DNA of 64,000 bases from Lentzea albida (GTDB lineage: Bacteria; Actinomycetota; Actinomycetes; Mycobacteriales; Pseudonocardiaceae). Both the position numbers and the translations under genes were made by a program. Of this stretch, positions 45,422-53,006 are shown one piece after another. The stretch is taken from contig NZ_FOFV01000003.1 of the NCBI RefSeq assembly GCF_900111005.1, positions 372,001 to 436,000 of the forward strand, written 5' to 3'. The notes beneath the pieces were generated by a model. The model was given only the letters and a program-made list of their open reading frames with translations. It was not told the DNA's origin and made no database searches. Each line of letters starts with the position of its first letter. The stretch's first letter is position 1.

Positions 45422-46149
45422 CGGCCACCACCGGGAGGCCCCGCGAACGCCTGCGCGATCGGCAGCCACTCCTCCGCCACCGGCCCGACGGCCTCGATCG
45501 CGAGCTCCTTGCGGTTGCGCCGCTGCGTGACCAGCCACGCGAAGTCCAGTGCGGGCCCCGAAACCCGGTTCTCCGCGTCCTCCGGCCCCCACGTCCACGC
45601 CTCACCGGACGGCCCGGTCAGCTCGACGCGCACCTCCGCCTCCGGCGCCGCCAGCCCGTTGAGCAGGAACGCGAAGCCGATCGTCCGCACGCCGATGTGG
45701 CACACGTGCCTGATGCGCGCGGTGGGCTCCCGCACGACCCCCAGGGCGTCCGCCACGTCCTGCCCGTGCGCCCAGGTCTCCATGATCCGCGCGGTGGCCA
45801 TCGACGCCGGGCTCATCGGCGGCCCGAACCAGACGATCTTCCCGGAGGCCTGGGCGAGGTGCTCCCGCAACGCGTTCCGGCTGTCCCGCCACAGCTCCAG
45901 CAGGTCCGGCAGCGCGGCCGCCTCCGCCGCGGTCCTGTCCACGATGTCGGCGGTCAGCGGTTGCGCCTGGAACGCCGCGGGATCGGTGATCGCGAGGATC
46001 GCGGCCTTGTCCGTCCACATGAGATGGCCGATCTGGTGCCCGACGGTCCAGCCCTCCGCGGGCGTCGGCACGGTCCAGTCGGCCCCCTCGACGATCTCGT
46101 CCAGCGAACGCGACTCCGCGTCGAGGTCGGCCAGCAGTTCCGTGATCAC
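45418..46149 (-). CDS. TIGR03084-family metal-binding protein (mycothiol-type DinB fold)
   Basis: 243 residues with a DinB/mycothiol-transferase-like start: ADWTVPTPAEGWTVGHQIGH and LMWTDKAAILAITDP, giving the His ligands of the N-terminal metal site. Downstream is RIMETWAHGQDVADALG with a third His, as in the maleylpyruvate isomerase N-domain. TIGR03084 proteins occur in actinobacteria, often in acyl-CoA gene clusters, with no assigned function. It starts at GTG 46149, sharing four bases with the tetR stop. It is the second gene of the coupled operon; a thiol-dependent transfer step is a reasonable guess only. Confidence 0.88.
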   Translation of the reverse strand: MITELLADLDAESRSLDEIVEGADWTVPTPAEGWTVGHQIGHLMWTDKAAILAITDPAAFQAQPLTADIVDRTAAEAAALPDLLELWRDSRNALREHLAQASGKIVWFGPPMSPASMATARIMETWAHGQDVADALGVVREPTARIRHVCHIGVRTIGFAFLLNGLAAPEAEVRVELTGPSGEAWTWGPEDAENRVSGPALDFAWLVTQRRNRKELAIEAVGPVAEEWLPIAQAFAGPPGGGR

Positions 46150-46727
46150 AGCTGTTCCTCCAGCATCCGCGCCCAGTAGCGCACCACGTGCGCCCGGCGC
46201 TTGGTGTCGTCGGCGAGCTGGTTGGCGAGCGCCAGCCCGCGCACGAGATCAAGGGTTGCCTGCACCGCGTCCTTCACACCGGGCCTGGTGTCGTCGACGT
46301 CGAGCAGCTCCAGCGCCAGCCCGTACACCTCGCGCCCCAGCCGGGCCTGCAGCTCCAGCACCTGCTCGCGCAGCTCCGGATCGGTGCGCGCGGCCACCCA
46401 CAGCTCCAGCGCCGCCGTGAACAGGTCGCTGGCGTGGAAGTCCGCGATCATCTCCACGACGGCGTGCGTGCTCTTCTCCGCCATCTCGGCACGCCGCTTG
46501 AGCACCTCGACGCTCTCCGCGCCCACGTGCTCCACGGCCGCCGCCACCAGCTCACCGCGCGTGCGGAAGTGGTGCAGCTGCGCGCCGCGCGACACCCCGG
46601 CGCGTTCGGCCACCTCGGTCGTCGTCGTACCGGACCAGCCGCGTTCCACCAGGCACTCGACGGTCGCCTCCATCAGCTTCCGCTTCGTCTCCCGCGTGCG
46701 GTCGGCCTGGCGCTGCCTCGTCTCCAC
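46146..46727 (-). CDS. TetR-family transcriptional regulator of the atu-type operon
   Basis: 193 residues. The helix-turn-helix is TTTTEVAERAGVSRGAQLHH, with the TetR pattern TRETKRKLMEATVECLVERG before it. The C-terminal ligand-binding domain is all alpha (VLELQARLGREVYGLALELL). It is the first gene of the operon and probably represses it in the absence of an acyl-CoA or terpenoid ligand. A CAAGC-ct-GCTTG palindrome lies 34 bases upstream of its GTG start, suggesting autoregulation. A few codons upstream of the start remain open, so the N-terminus may differ by several residues. Confidence 0.9.
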   Translation of the reverse strand: METRQRQADRTRETKRKLMEATVECLVERGWSGTTTTEVAERAGVSRGAQLHHFRTRGELVAAAVEHVGAESVEVLKRRAEMAEKSTHAVVEMIADFHASDLFTAALELWVAARTDPELREQVLELQARLGREVYGLALELLDVDDTRPGVKDAVQATLDLVRGLALANQLADDTKRRAHVVRYWARMLEEQL

Positions 46728-46760
46728 GCCGCCGAGTCTTCCGCCGAACAAACAAACAGT

Positions 46761-46772
46761 CAAGCCTGCTTG
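46761..46772. promoter_or_regulatory. TetR operator candidate in the tetR-prmC-like divergent region
   Basis: CAAGC-ct-GCTTG, a perfect 5-bp inverted repeat, in the 73-bp gap between divergent starts; the A-rich flanks (acaaacag/tgtaaac) extend partial symmetry. Similar motifs are bound by TetR regulators of fatty-acid genes. Confidence 0.5.
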
Positions 46773-46800
46773 TAAACGTCCGGCGTACCGTCGCACCTCG

Positions 46801-47532
46801 ATGACCACCGTGGAGAGACTCAGGGCCGCCGGCTGCGTGTTCGCCGAAGAAGAGGCCGCACTGCTCGAAGAAGCCGCCACCAGCCCCCGGCACCTGGAAG
46901 AACTGGTGGCGCGACGCGCCGGCGGCCTCCCGCTCGAACACGTCGTCGGCTGGGCGCTGTTCTGCGGCCACCGGATCGTGGTCACACCGGGCGTCTTCGT
47001 CCCCCGCCACCGCACCGAACTCCTGGTCGACCTCGCCACCGACCTGAAGCCGGCGACCGCGGTCGACCTGTGCTGCGGCTCGGGCGCGGTCGGCGCGGTC
47101 CTCCGGCACAGGCTCCCGGACGCCACGGTCTACGCCGCCGACATCGACCCGGCGGCGGTCGCGTGCGCCCGCCAGAACCTCACGAACGTGTTCGAAGGCG
47201 ACCTGTTCGACGCCCTGCCGCAGCACCTGCGCGGCCACATCGACGTCGTGGTCGCCAACGTCCCGTACGTGCCGACCGAGGACATCCGGTTCATGCCGCC
47301 CGAGGCCCGCGACCACGAGGCACGCGTGGCGCTCGACGGCGGCGAGGACGGCCTCGACGTCCTGCGCAGGGTGGCCGCCCAGGCCGCGACCTGGCTGCGC
47401 CCCGGCGGCACCCTGCTGAGCGAGACCAGCGAGCGCCAGGCACCGGCCGCACTCGCCGCGTTCACCGCCGCCGGCCTCACTGCCGAGCTCGTGACCAGCG
47501 ACGACACAAATGCGGTGGTCGGCACGCGCTAA
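46801..47532 (+). CDS. HemK/PrmC-like protein-(glutamine-N5) methyltransferase
   Basis: 243 residues, class I SAM-dependent methyltransferase: N-terminal helical region (RLRAAGCVFAEEEAALLEEA), the substrate-recognition loop GVFVPRHRTELLV, SAM-binding VDLCCGSGAVGAVL, then NVPYVPTEDI where PrmC has NPPY. This is the actinobacterial PrmC-paralogue group annotated as putative protein N5-glutamine methyltransferase; which release factor or protein it modifies is unknown. Asn-Val-Pro-Tyr keeps the Gln-binding Asn, Pro and Tyr. It starts at ATG 46801, divergent from the TetR gene. Confidence 0.88.
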   Translation: MTTVERLRAAGCVFAEEEAALLEEAATSPRHLEELVARRAGGLPLEHVVGWALFCGHRIVVTPGVFVPRHRTELLVDLATDLKPATAVDLCCGSGAVGAVLRHRLPDATVYAADIDPAAVACARQNLTNVFEGDLFDALPQHLRGHIDVVVANVPYVPTEDIRFMPPEARDHEARVALDGGEDGLDVLRRVAAQAATWLRPGGTLLSETSERQAPAALAAFTAAGLTAELVTSDDTNAVVGTR

Positions 47533-47535
47533 CTT

Positions 47536-47550
47536 CCGTACAATGTACGG
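47536..47550 (+). promoter_or_regulatory. Palindromic operator overlapping a -10 box (leaderless promoter candidate)
   Basis: ccgtaca-a-tgtacgg is a perfect 7-bp inverted repeat around one base. It covers TACAAT (47539-47544), a good -10 hexamer. A start site 6-9 bases later would fall on or next to the ATG at 47552. A repressor bound here would block the promoter. Confidence 0.5.
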
Positions 47551-47551
47551 T

Positions 47552-47899
47552 ATGTCGTACGACGAGGTCATGCAGTGGTTCGAGAAGTGGGACGCGCTCG
47601 CGGTGAAGGGCGACGTCGAGGCGATGGCCGACATGGCCCTGTTCCCGATCAACACGGTCACGGACGGGTCGGCCACGTCGTGGGACCGTGCGACGTTCCT
47701 CGAGCAGATGGGGGCCCAACTGGGCGGTGACGTGCAGATGGAGTCCACCAGGACGCCGCACTTCATCAACGACAACCTGGTCTTCGTGATCACGGACGGC
47801 ACGATCAACGGGATCACGGTGCGCTACGGCGACCTGCTCACGCGGGTCGGCGGCGAGTGGAAGTTCCAGACGATGGCCCAGGGCGGGTGGGCCGAGTAA
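47552..47899 (+). CDS. NTF2-like (SnoaL-type) protein
   Basis: 115 residues with the cone-shaped NTF2-like fold: helix MSYDEVMQWFEKWDALAVKG, MADMALFPINTVTD, and long strands FINDNLVFVITDGTINGITV and EWKFQTMAQGGWAE. The fold serves as a ligand-binding pocket in enzymes and accessory proteins; no catalytic pair is evident. The ATG at 47552 lies directly after a palindrome with a -10 hexamer; an ATG nine bases earlier falls inside the palindrome. It is 20 bp downstream of the methyltransferase stop on the same strand, so it may also be read through. Confidence 0.75.
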   Translation: MSYDEVMQWFEKWDALAVKGDVEAMADMALFPINTVTDGSATSWDRATFLEQMGAQLGGDVQMESTRTPHFINDNLVFVITDGTINGITVRYGDLLTRVGGEWKFQTMAQGGWAE

Positions 47900-47931
47900 G
47901 AAGACACCCCGGGGAAGAGGGCGTCCACTCA

Positions 47932-47987
47932 GACGATCACAGCAGGACGATCACAGCAGGACGATCACAGCAGGACGATCACAGCAG
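47932..47987. repeat. Four perfect tandem copies of a 14-bp unit at the splB stop codon
   Basis: gacgatcacagcag four times with no mismatch, 47932-47987. On the minus strand each unit begins with CTGCTGTGA, the last two codons and stop of the radical SAM gene, so the unit looks like a local duplication of that gene's end. Since 14 is not a multiple of 3 the frame rotates between copies. Confidence 0.95.
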
Positions 47988-49955
47988 GGTGAGCTGTTCC
48001 TGGTCGACGCGCGGCGCCGGCACACCCACCGGCAGGCTGCCGTCGGGCCACACGCCTTCGTCGTCACCGGGCACACCGGTGACGGCGTCGGTGGAACGCC
48101 CCCGCGGCGCGAGCCCGTGCTTCTCGATCAACGGGACCACCCGCGCGGCGAGCCGGGCGCGGTACCGCTTGTCCACATAGGACCGGGCTCCGTACAGGTA
48201 CCGGTACGTCTCCACGAGATCAGGGTGCTCGCGCCGCAACCAGGCCGCGAACCACTCCTTGGCCCCCGGACGCAGGTGCAGCGGCAGCACCGTCACACCG
48301 GTCGCGCCGGCCGCGGCGATCTGCTCCAGCAGGAAGTCCAGCTGCTCCACGGAATCCGTCAGCTCCGGCAGCACCGGCGCCACGAACACCCCGCACGGCA
48401 GACCGGCCTCCCGCACCTTCCGGACCAGTTCCAGCCGGGCGGCGGGCGTCGGCGTGCCGGGCTCCAGCGACTTGTGCAGGTCCCGGTCCATCAGCGCGAG
48501 CGACACCGCGATCCCGACCGGCACGACCTCGGCGGCCGCGGTCAGCAGCGGCAGATCCCGTGCCAGCAGCGTGCCCTTCGTGAGGATCGAGAAGGGCGTG
48601 CGAGAGGCGGTCAGCGCCTCGATGATCCCTGGCATCAAGGCGTACCGCCCCTCCGCCCGCTGGTACGGATCGGTGTTCGTGCCGAGCGCCACGTGCTCCT
48701 GCTTCCAGCGCGACGACCGCAGCTGGCGCGACAGCACCTCCCCGGCGTTGACCTTGACGATCAGCTGGTTGTCGAAGTCCTTGCCGGTGTCGAGGTCCAG
48801 GTAGGAGTGGGTCTTGCGGGCGAAGCAGTTGTGCGACACCACCCCGTTCGCGATGAAGTCCGCGGTGCCGGTCGAGATGTCGTAGAGGGTCATCTCCCCC
48901 AGCGGTTCCACCGACACGACGCCGAGCGGCCGCTGCGACTTGATCGCCACGCCGTCGATGTCGCGCTTGCGGGTGATCGCCGGGTCGACGGTGTGGAAGA
49001 ACCGCAGGTTCTCCCGCAGCCCGCCGCGCAGCCGCACGACCCGCACACCACGACGGCGGCGCAGCTCCTCGATCGCGAAGTCGAAGTCGAAGTGCTTGAG
49101 CGCCAGGCAGATCGCTTCCAGAACGGTGGCGTTGCGCGTGGACAGCCGCAGGATGCTGCGCGAGCAGGTCCCGAGGTAGTCGAACGCGCCGGCCAGGAAT
49201 CCCTTGAGCCAGTCGGGGTTCGGCGCTATCTGCCAGTGCGCTAGTACGCGCACCTGGTGCAGAAATCCCTCGCCTTCTCGCACGCCGAAGTAGTCGAGGT
49301 ACTCCTGCGTGCGGTCCATGGCCTCGATGTCGGCCAGGGGGATGTGGAACTCGGTCTCGTCGTCCACCATGCCGCGCAGGTACCCGCGGCGGTAGTCGTC
49401 GGTCACGGCGGGCTGCTCGACGAAAGCCCCCGTGCCCATCAGCTTGTTGCCGGTCGTGAGGTGCGGCCTGCGTCCGACGCCCGCCGTCTCCCCCGTCACG
49501 TGCTTCCAGCCGCGGTCGGTCAGGAACCGGTGGTCCCCGGACGCGACCACGGTCGTGCCGTCCTCCAGCGTCAGCCGGTACGCCTCCTTGCGCGTCTCCC
49601 AGTGCGCGAGAACGGTCGTGAGCTTGTAGCGCCGGTAGTTGCCGACGAGCTCGGTGCCGTAGATCTCGTCACCTTCGCGCAGCTCGGACAACGGCTTCGT
49701 GCGACCGTTGCCCATGAGGATCGGCGTGTCCCCGGCCATGCAGTACGTGCAGGCGTGTGAACAGCCGCGGTACGGGTTGACCGTCCACGCGAACGGCAGC
49801 GACGAACCCGGTACCCCGTTGAGCACGGATTTGGCGCGGACCTCGTGGAACACCACGTCCGCGAACTCAGGAGTTCGTACGCTGCGCACCAGTCCCGGTA
49901 GCCCCGGTAGCGCCTGTTGCGGCTCTGCCTCGAGTTTCTGTCCGTCCCATCGCAC
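47979..49955 (-). CDS. splB: Intein-containing Rv2578c/SplB-family radical SAM protein
   Basis: 658 residues with the intein. The extein has the radical SAM motif RGCSHACTY-C, CxxxCxxC, whose third Cys is the residue after the intein (CFARKTH). After splicing the protein has about 353 residues with GTNTDPYQRAEGRY and the SPASM-free TIM barrel seen in SplB-like proteins. M. tuberculosis Rv2578c (splB) is a LexA-regulated DNA-damage gene of this family; the role in DNA repair is inferred. Start is GTG 49955: an ATG at 49991 would put a LexA box inside the frame. LexA box at 49965-49980. Confidence 0.9.
   Translation of the reverse strand: MRWDGQKLEAEPQQALPGLPGLVRSVRTPEFADVVFHEVRAKSVLNGVPGSSLPFAWTVNPYRGCSHACTYCMAGDTPILMGNGRTKPLSELREGDEIYGTELVGNYRRYKLTTVLAHWETRKEAYRLTLEDGTTVVASGDHRFLTDRGWKHVTGETAGVGRRPHLTTGNKLMGTGAFVEQPAVTDDYRRGYLRGMVDDETEFHIPLADIEAMDRTQEYLDYFGVREGEGFLHQVRVLAHWQIAPNPDWLKGFLAGAFDYLGTCSRSILRLSTRNATVLEAICLALKHFDFDFAIEELRRRRGVRVVRLRGGLRENLRFFHTVDPAITRKRDIDGVAIKSQRPLGVVSVEPLGEMTLYDISTGTADFIANGVVSHNCFARKTHSYLDLDTGKDFDNQLIVKVNAGEVLSRQLRSSRWKQEHVALGTNTDPYQRAEGRYALMPGIIEALTASRTPFSILTKGTLLARDLPLLTAAAEVVPVGIAVSLALMDRDLHKSLEPGTPTPAARLELVRKVREAGLPCGVFVAPVLPELTDSVEQLDFLLEQIAAAGATGVTVLPLHLRPGAKEWFAAWLRREHPDLVETYRYLYGARSYVDKRYRARLAARVVPLIEKHGLAPRGRSTDAVTGVPGDDEGVWPDGSLPVGVPAPRVDQEQLTLL
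48828..49742 (-). other. Intein (305 residues) in the radical SAM Cys motif
   Basis: Residues 72-376 of the precursor. Block A starts with Cys1 as CMAGDTPILMGNG, block B is GTTVVASGDHRF, and the end is YDISTGTADFIANGVVSHN with the penultimate His, terminal Asn and Cys+1. All splice residues are present. The central part has two LAGLIDADG-like motifs: YLRGMVDDE keeps an acidic residue, but FLAGAFDYLG has Leu where the catalytic Asp should be, so the endonuclease is probably dead. Splicing is needed to rebuild the CxxxCxxC cluster site. Confidence 0.92.
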
Positions 49956-49964
49956 GTCATCGAT

Positions 49965-49980
49965 TCGAACACATGTTCGA
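49965..49980. promoter_or_regulatory. LexA (SOS) box between splB and pnuC
   Basis: tcgaacacatgttcga, a perfect match to the actinobacterial LexA consensus TCGAAC-N4-GTTCGA. It is just upstream of the splB GTG start (10 bases) and 20 bases before the pnuC start on the other strand, so both may be DNA-damage induced. Confidence 0.88.
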
Positions 49981-50000
49981 ACGACGGTCAAGGAGTGCAG

Positions 50001-50573
50001 TTGTCACCCATTGAGGTAGCGGGCTTCGTCACCGGCGCACTCTGCGTGTGGCTGGTCGCCCGGCAGAACCCCTGGAACTGGCCCATCGGCATCGCGAACA
50101 ACATCGCGTTCCTCGTGCTGTTCTGGGGCAGCGGTCTGTACGCCGACTCCGGTCTCCAGATCGTCTACATGGCACTCGCCGTCTACGGCTGGTGGGCGTG
50201 GGTACGCGGCGGCGAGCAGCACAGCACGTTGCGCGTCAGCCGCACGACCGGACCGCAGTGGCTGTGGCTCGCGGTGGCCGGCGTGCTCGGAACCGGTCTG
50301 CTGCACTGGGTCCTGGTCACCTTCACCGAGTCGACGGTGCCGTTCTGGGACGCGATCACGACCGTCCTGTCGTTGCTCGCCACCTGGGGCCAGGCGCGCA
50401 AGAAGGTCGAGTGCTGGTGGCTGTGGATCGCCGCGGACGTGATCTACGTGCCGCTCTACGCCTACAAAGAACTGTATTTGACGGCGGTGTTGTACGTGGG
50501 GTTCATGGTGCTGTGCGTGCTGGGGTTGCGGAACTGGACAAAGGATCTGAAGAGCGACGAGGTGCCGGCGTGA
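50001..50573 (+). CDS. pnuC: PnuC-like nicotinamide riboside transporter
   Basis: 190 residues with about seven transmembrane helices. The family motif is QNPWNWPIGIANNIAFLVLF, followed by SGLQIVYMALAVYGWWAWV and the WxxxxADVIYVPLYAYKELY region of PnuC. It moves nicotinamide riboside (or a related pyridine nucleoside) by facilitated diffusion and is trapped by phosphorylation. Start is TTG 50001, with AAGGAG five bases upstream (49990-49995); upstream in-frame codons are out of ribosome-site reach. It overlaps nadR by four bases (GTGA). A LexA box lies 20 bases upstream, shared with splB. Confidence 0.92.
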   Translation: MSPIEVAGFVTGALCVWLVARQNPWNWPIGIANNIAFLVLFWGSGLYADSGLQIVYMALAVYGWWAWVRGGEQHSTLRVSRTTGPQWLWLAVAGVLGTGLLHWVLVTFTESTVPFWDAITTVLSLLATWGQARKKVECWWLWIAADVIYVPLYAYKELYLTAVLYVGFMVLCVLGLRNWTKDLKSDEVPA

Positions 50574-51631
50574 AGGAATACGACCACGCCCTCGTGCTCG
50601 GCAAGTTCTACCCACCGCACAACGGCCACCACCACCTCATCGAGACGGCGGCCTCCCGCAGCGAGCGCACGACCGTCACGGTCCTGGCGGCGTCCAGCGA
50701 GACGATCCCCCTCGACCACCGCGTGCGCTGGCTGACCGAGACCCACCGCGACACCCCCGGCGTCCGCATCGTCGGAGACCTAGACGACCACCCGATGGAC
50801 TTCGACTCCGACGAGATCTGGGACCTGCACGTCGCACTGACCCGCGCGGTGCTGGCGCGGCGGGCGATCGCGGACGGCGACCCGTCGCAGGCCCCGGTCG
50901 ACGTCGTGTTCTCCAGCGAGAAGTACGGCGACGAGCTGGCCCGCAGGCTGGGCGCGCGGCACGTGCTCGTCGACCTCGACCGCCTCACCCACCCGGTCTC
51001 GGGCACGGCGGTGCGCACCGACCCGGTCGCGCACTGGCACCACCTCTCCCCCGCGACCCAGCGCGGCCTGGGCCGCAAGGTCGTGGTGGTCGGCGCGGAG
51101 AGCACGGGCACCACCACGCTCTCCCGGCGGCTCGCAAGCCACTTCGGAGCGCCCTGGATCCCCGAATACGGCCGCGAGCACACCGAACACAAGCTCGCCG
51201 CCGCACGGGCGTTCGATCCCGACGCCACCGTGGACGGTCTGGTGTGGACCCTGGGCGACTTCGAAGACGTTGCCCGCGAACAGGACCGCCGCATCCAGGC
51301 CGAGACCGCGCCGCTGGTGATCGCGGACAACGACGCGTTCGCCGCGACCGCGTGGGGAGAGCGCTACCTCGGTTTCCGGCCCGAGGTCTTCCAGGGCACC
51401 GAACCGGACCTGTACCTGCTGACCGACCACGTCGGCGTCCCGTTCGAACAGGACGGCTGGCGTGACGGCGAACACCTGCGCGAGTGGATGACCGGCCTGT
51501 TCGAACGCGAGCTCACACGGCGCGGGGTGCCGTGGCTGAAGCTCACGGAGAACAGGTTCGACGCGGGCGTCACGGCCGTTGAACACCTCATGCGGCAGGA
51601 TGTCGCGCGTGGGTCACGGTCACGGGCATAG
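50570..51631 (+). CDS. nadR: NadR-like NMN adenylyltransferase / ribosylnicotinamide kinase
   Basis: 353 residues. The N-domain has the nucleotidyltransferase motif GKFYPPHNGHHH (residues about 11-22) and VSGTAVRTDP at the end, as in NadR NMN adenylyltransferase. The C-domain is the nicotinamide riboside kinase: VVVGAESTGTTTLSRRL, DNDAFAATAW and FENRFDAG-like end. It makes NAD from the NR imported by PnuC, which the overlap (GTGA) supports. Its Walker A reads GxxxxGTTT, with Thr where Lys is expected. I recall this as frequent in actinobacterial relatives, so it is probably active. No helix-turn-helix repressor domain precedes, unlike enteric NadR. Confidence 0.92.
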   Translation: MKEYDHALVLGKFYPPHNGHHHLIETAASRSERTTVTVLAASSETIPLDHRVRWLTETHRDTPGVRIVGDLDDHPMDFDSDEIWDLHVALTRAVLARRAIADGDPSQAPVDVVFSSEKYGDELARRLGARHVLVDLDRLTHPVSGTAVRTDPVAHWHHLSPATQRGLGRKVVVVGAESTGTTTLSRRLASHFGAPWIPEYGREHTEHKLAAARAFDPDATVDGLVWTLGDFEDVAREQDRRIQAETAPLVIADNDAFAATAWGERYLGFRPEVFQGTEPDLYLLTDHVGVPFEQDGWRDGEHLREWMTGLFERELTRRGVPWLKLTENRFDAGVTAVEHLMRQDVARGSRSRA

Positions 51632-53006
51632 CCATGCGCTGAACGAGGAACCGGCGTCACAGCGCGTCCGCACGTTGCTGCTGTGGCTGCTGGTGCCGTT
51701 CGCGCTGGCCACACTCGTCGGCGCGGCACTGCTCTACCCGTTCGGGTACGAGCAGAAGACCGGCGCCGAGATCGGGCTGCACCAGACGCCGGTCGCGGCC
51801 GTCGTCACCGGCGTGGCCGAGAACTGCGGCGAGAAGTGCGTCGCGGTGACCGTCAAGATGACCGACGGCGCCGCGAGCGGCCAGAGCGTCACGATCCCGA
51901 GCGTGAAGGGCCCCGGGGCGCCGAGTTTCGCCCTCGGCGACGAGGTGGTGCTGTCCTACGCGGGCAGCCAGCCGCAGGCCGCCGAGTCGTACCAGATCGT
52001 CGACTTCCAGCGCGGGTGGTCGCTCGGGGTGCTGGCTCTGCTGTTCGCGGGCGCCGTGCTGCTGCTCGGGCGGTGGCAGGGGCTCGCGGCGCTCGGCGCG
52101 TTGCTGCTGAGCTTCGTGGTGCTGGTGCTGTTCATCATGCCGTCGATCCTGGCGGGCGAGAACCCGCTTCTGGTCGCGGTGGTCGGCGCCGGGATCATCA
52201 TGTTCGCGGTGCTGTACCTGACGCACGGCATATCGGCGCGCACGTCCACAGCGGTCCTGGGAACGCTGGTCAGCCTCACCCTGATCGGCGCGCTGGGCGC
52301 GATCTTCTCGGCGCTCGCGAAGCTGACCGGCCTGGACGAGGACACGACGAACCTCGTCACCCTGCTCGGCACGAACATCGACACCCGCGGACTGCTGCTC
52401 GCCGGCACGTTGATCGGCGCCCTGGGCGTGCTCGACGACGTGACGGTCACCCAGACCAGCGCGGTGTGGGAGTTGCGGCGGGCCAACGACAAGCTGACGT
52501 GGCGCGAGCTGTTCGCGTCGGGCTCGCGGATCGGGCGCGACCACATGTCGTCCGTCGTGAACACGCTGATGATGGCCTACGCGGGCGCGGCGCTGCCGTT
52601 GCTGCTGGCGATCTCGCTCGCCGGGCGGTCGATGGGCGAGGTGCTGACCGCGCAGCAGATCGCGCAGGAGATCGTGCGCACCCTGGTCGGCAGCATCGGC
52701 CTGGTGGCGGCGATCCCGGTGACGACGGCCCTGGCCGCGCTGATCGCGGTGCGCCAGGAGGTCACCCCGCTCCAGGCCCCCGAACCCGAGCCCGAGCCGG
52801 AACCCGAGCCGAAGACCGTGAAGCGCGCGAAGCCGGCGCCGAAACCCCGGCCCACGCGCATCGAGGGCGACCTCTTCACCGGCTACGACCCCGCCAAGGG
52901 GCCGTGGGAACGGCCCAGTGGACCGGCTAGTGAGCCAAGAGCACGAAGAGCAGCGCCAGCACGCCCGGCACCACCTGCACGAAGAAGATCTTCCGGCTCG
53001 CCGTGA
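51609..53006 (+). CDS. YibE/F-family membrane protein
   Basis: 465 residues. A His-rich start (VGHGHGHSHAL) and transmembrane helix 1 (TLLLWLLVPFALATLVGAAL) precede an extracytoplasmic domain with NCGEKCVAVTVKMTDG. The YibE/F core follows with at least six helices (GVLALLFAGAVLLLGRW, GVLDDVTVTQTSAVWEL, HMSSVVNTLMMAYAGAALPL). The C-terminal tail is Pro/Glu/Lys-rich (APEPEPEPEPEPKT). The family has no defined function; the His-rich start hints at metal, unproven. GTG 51609 is used; an ATG nine bases upstream is an alternative. The last 27 codons lie antisense to the DUF1304 gene, perhaps a stop lost by a frame change. Confidence 0.88.
   Translation: MGHGHGHSHALNEEPASQRVRTLLLWLLVPFALATLVGAALLYPFGYEQKTGAEIGLHQTPVAAVVTGVAENCGEKCVAVTVKMTDGAASGQSVTIPSVKGPGAPSFALGDEVVLSYAGSQPQAAESYQIVDFQRGWSLGVLALLFAGAVLLLGRWQGLAALGALLLSFVVLVLFIMPSILAGENPLLVAVVGAGIIMFAVLYLTHGISARTSTAVLGTLVSLTLIGALGAIFSALAKLTGLDEDTTNLVTLLGTNIDTRGLLLAGTLIGALGVLDDVTVTQTSAVWELRRANDKLTWRELFASGSRIGRDHMSSVVNTLMMAYAGAALPLLLAISLAGRSMGEVLTAQQIAQEIVRTLVGSIGLVAAIPVTTALAALIAVRQEVTPLQAPEPEPEPEPEPKTVKRAKPAPKPRPTRIEGDLFTGYDPAKGPWERPSGPASEPRARRAAPARPAPPARRRSSGSP

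Noticed and set aside
47932..47987. A possible CRISPR array
   Set aside because: The 14-bp units are contiguous with no spacers and no cas genes are nearby.
49956..49991. Start of the intein-containing gene at the ATG 49991
   Set aside because: It would put the LexA box inside the coding sequence; the GTG at 49955 leaves the box upstream.
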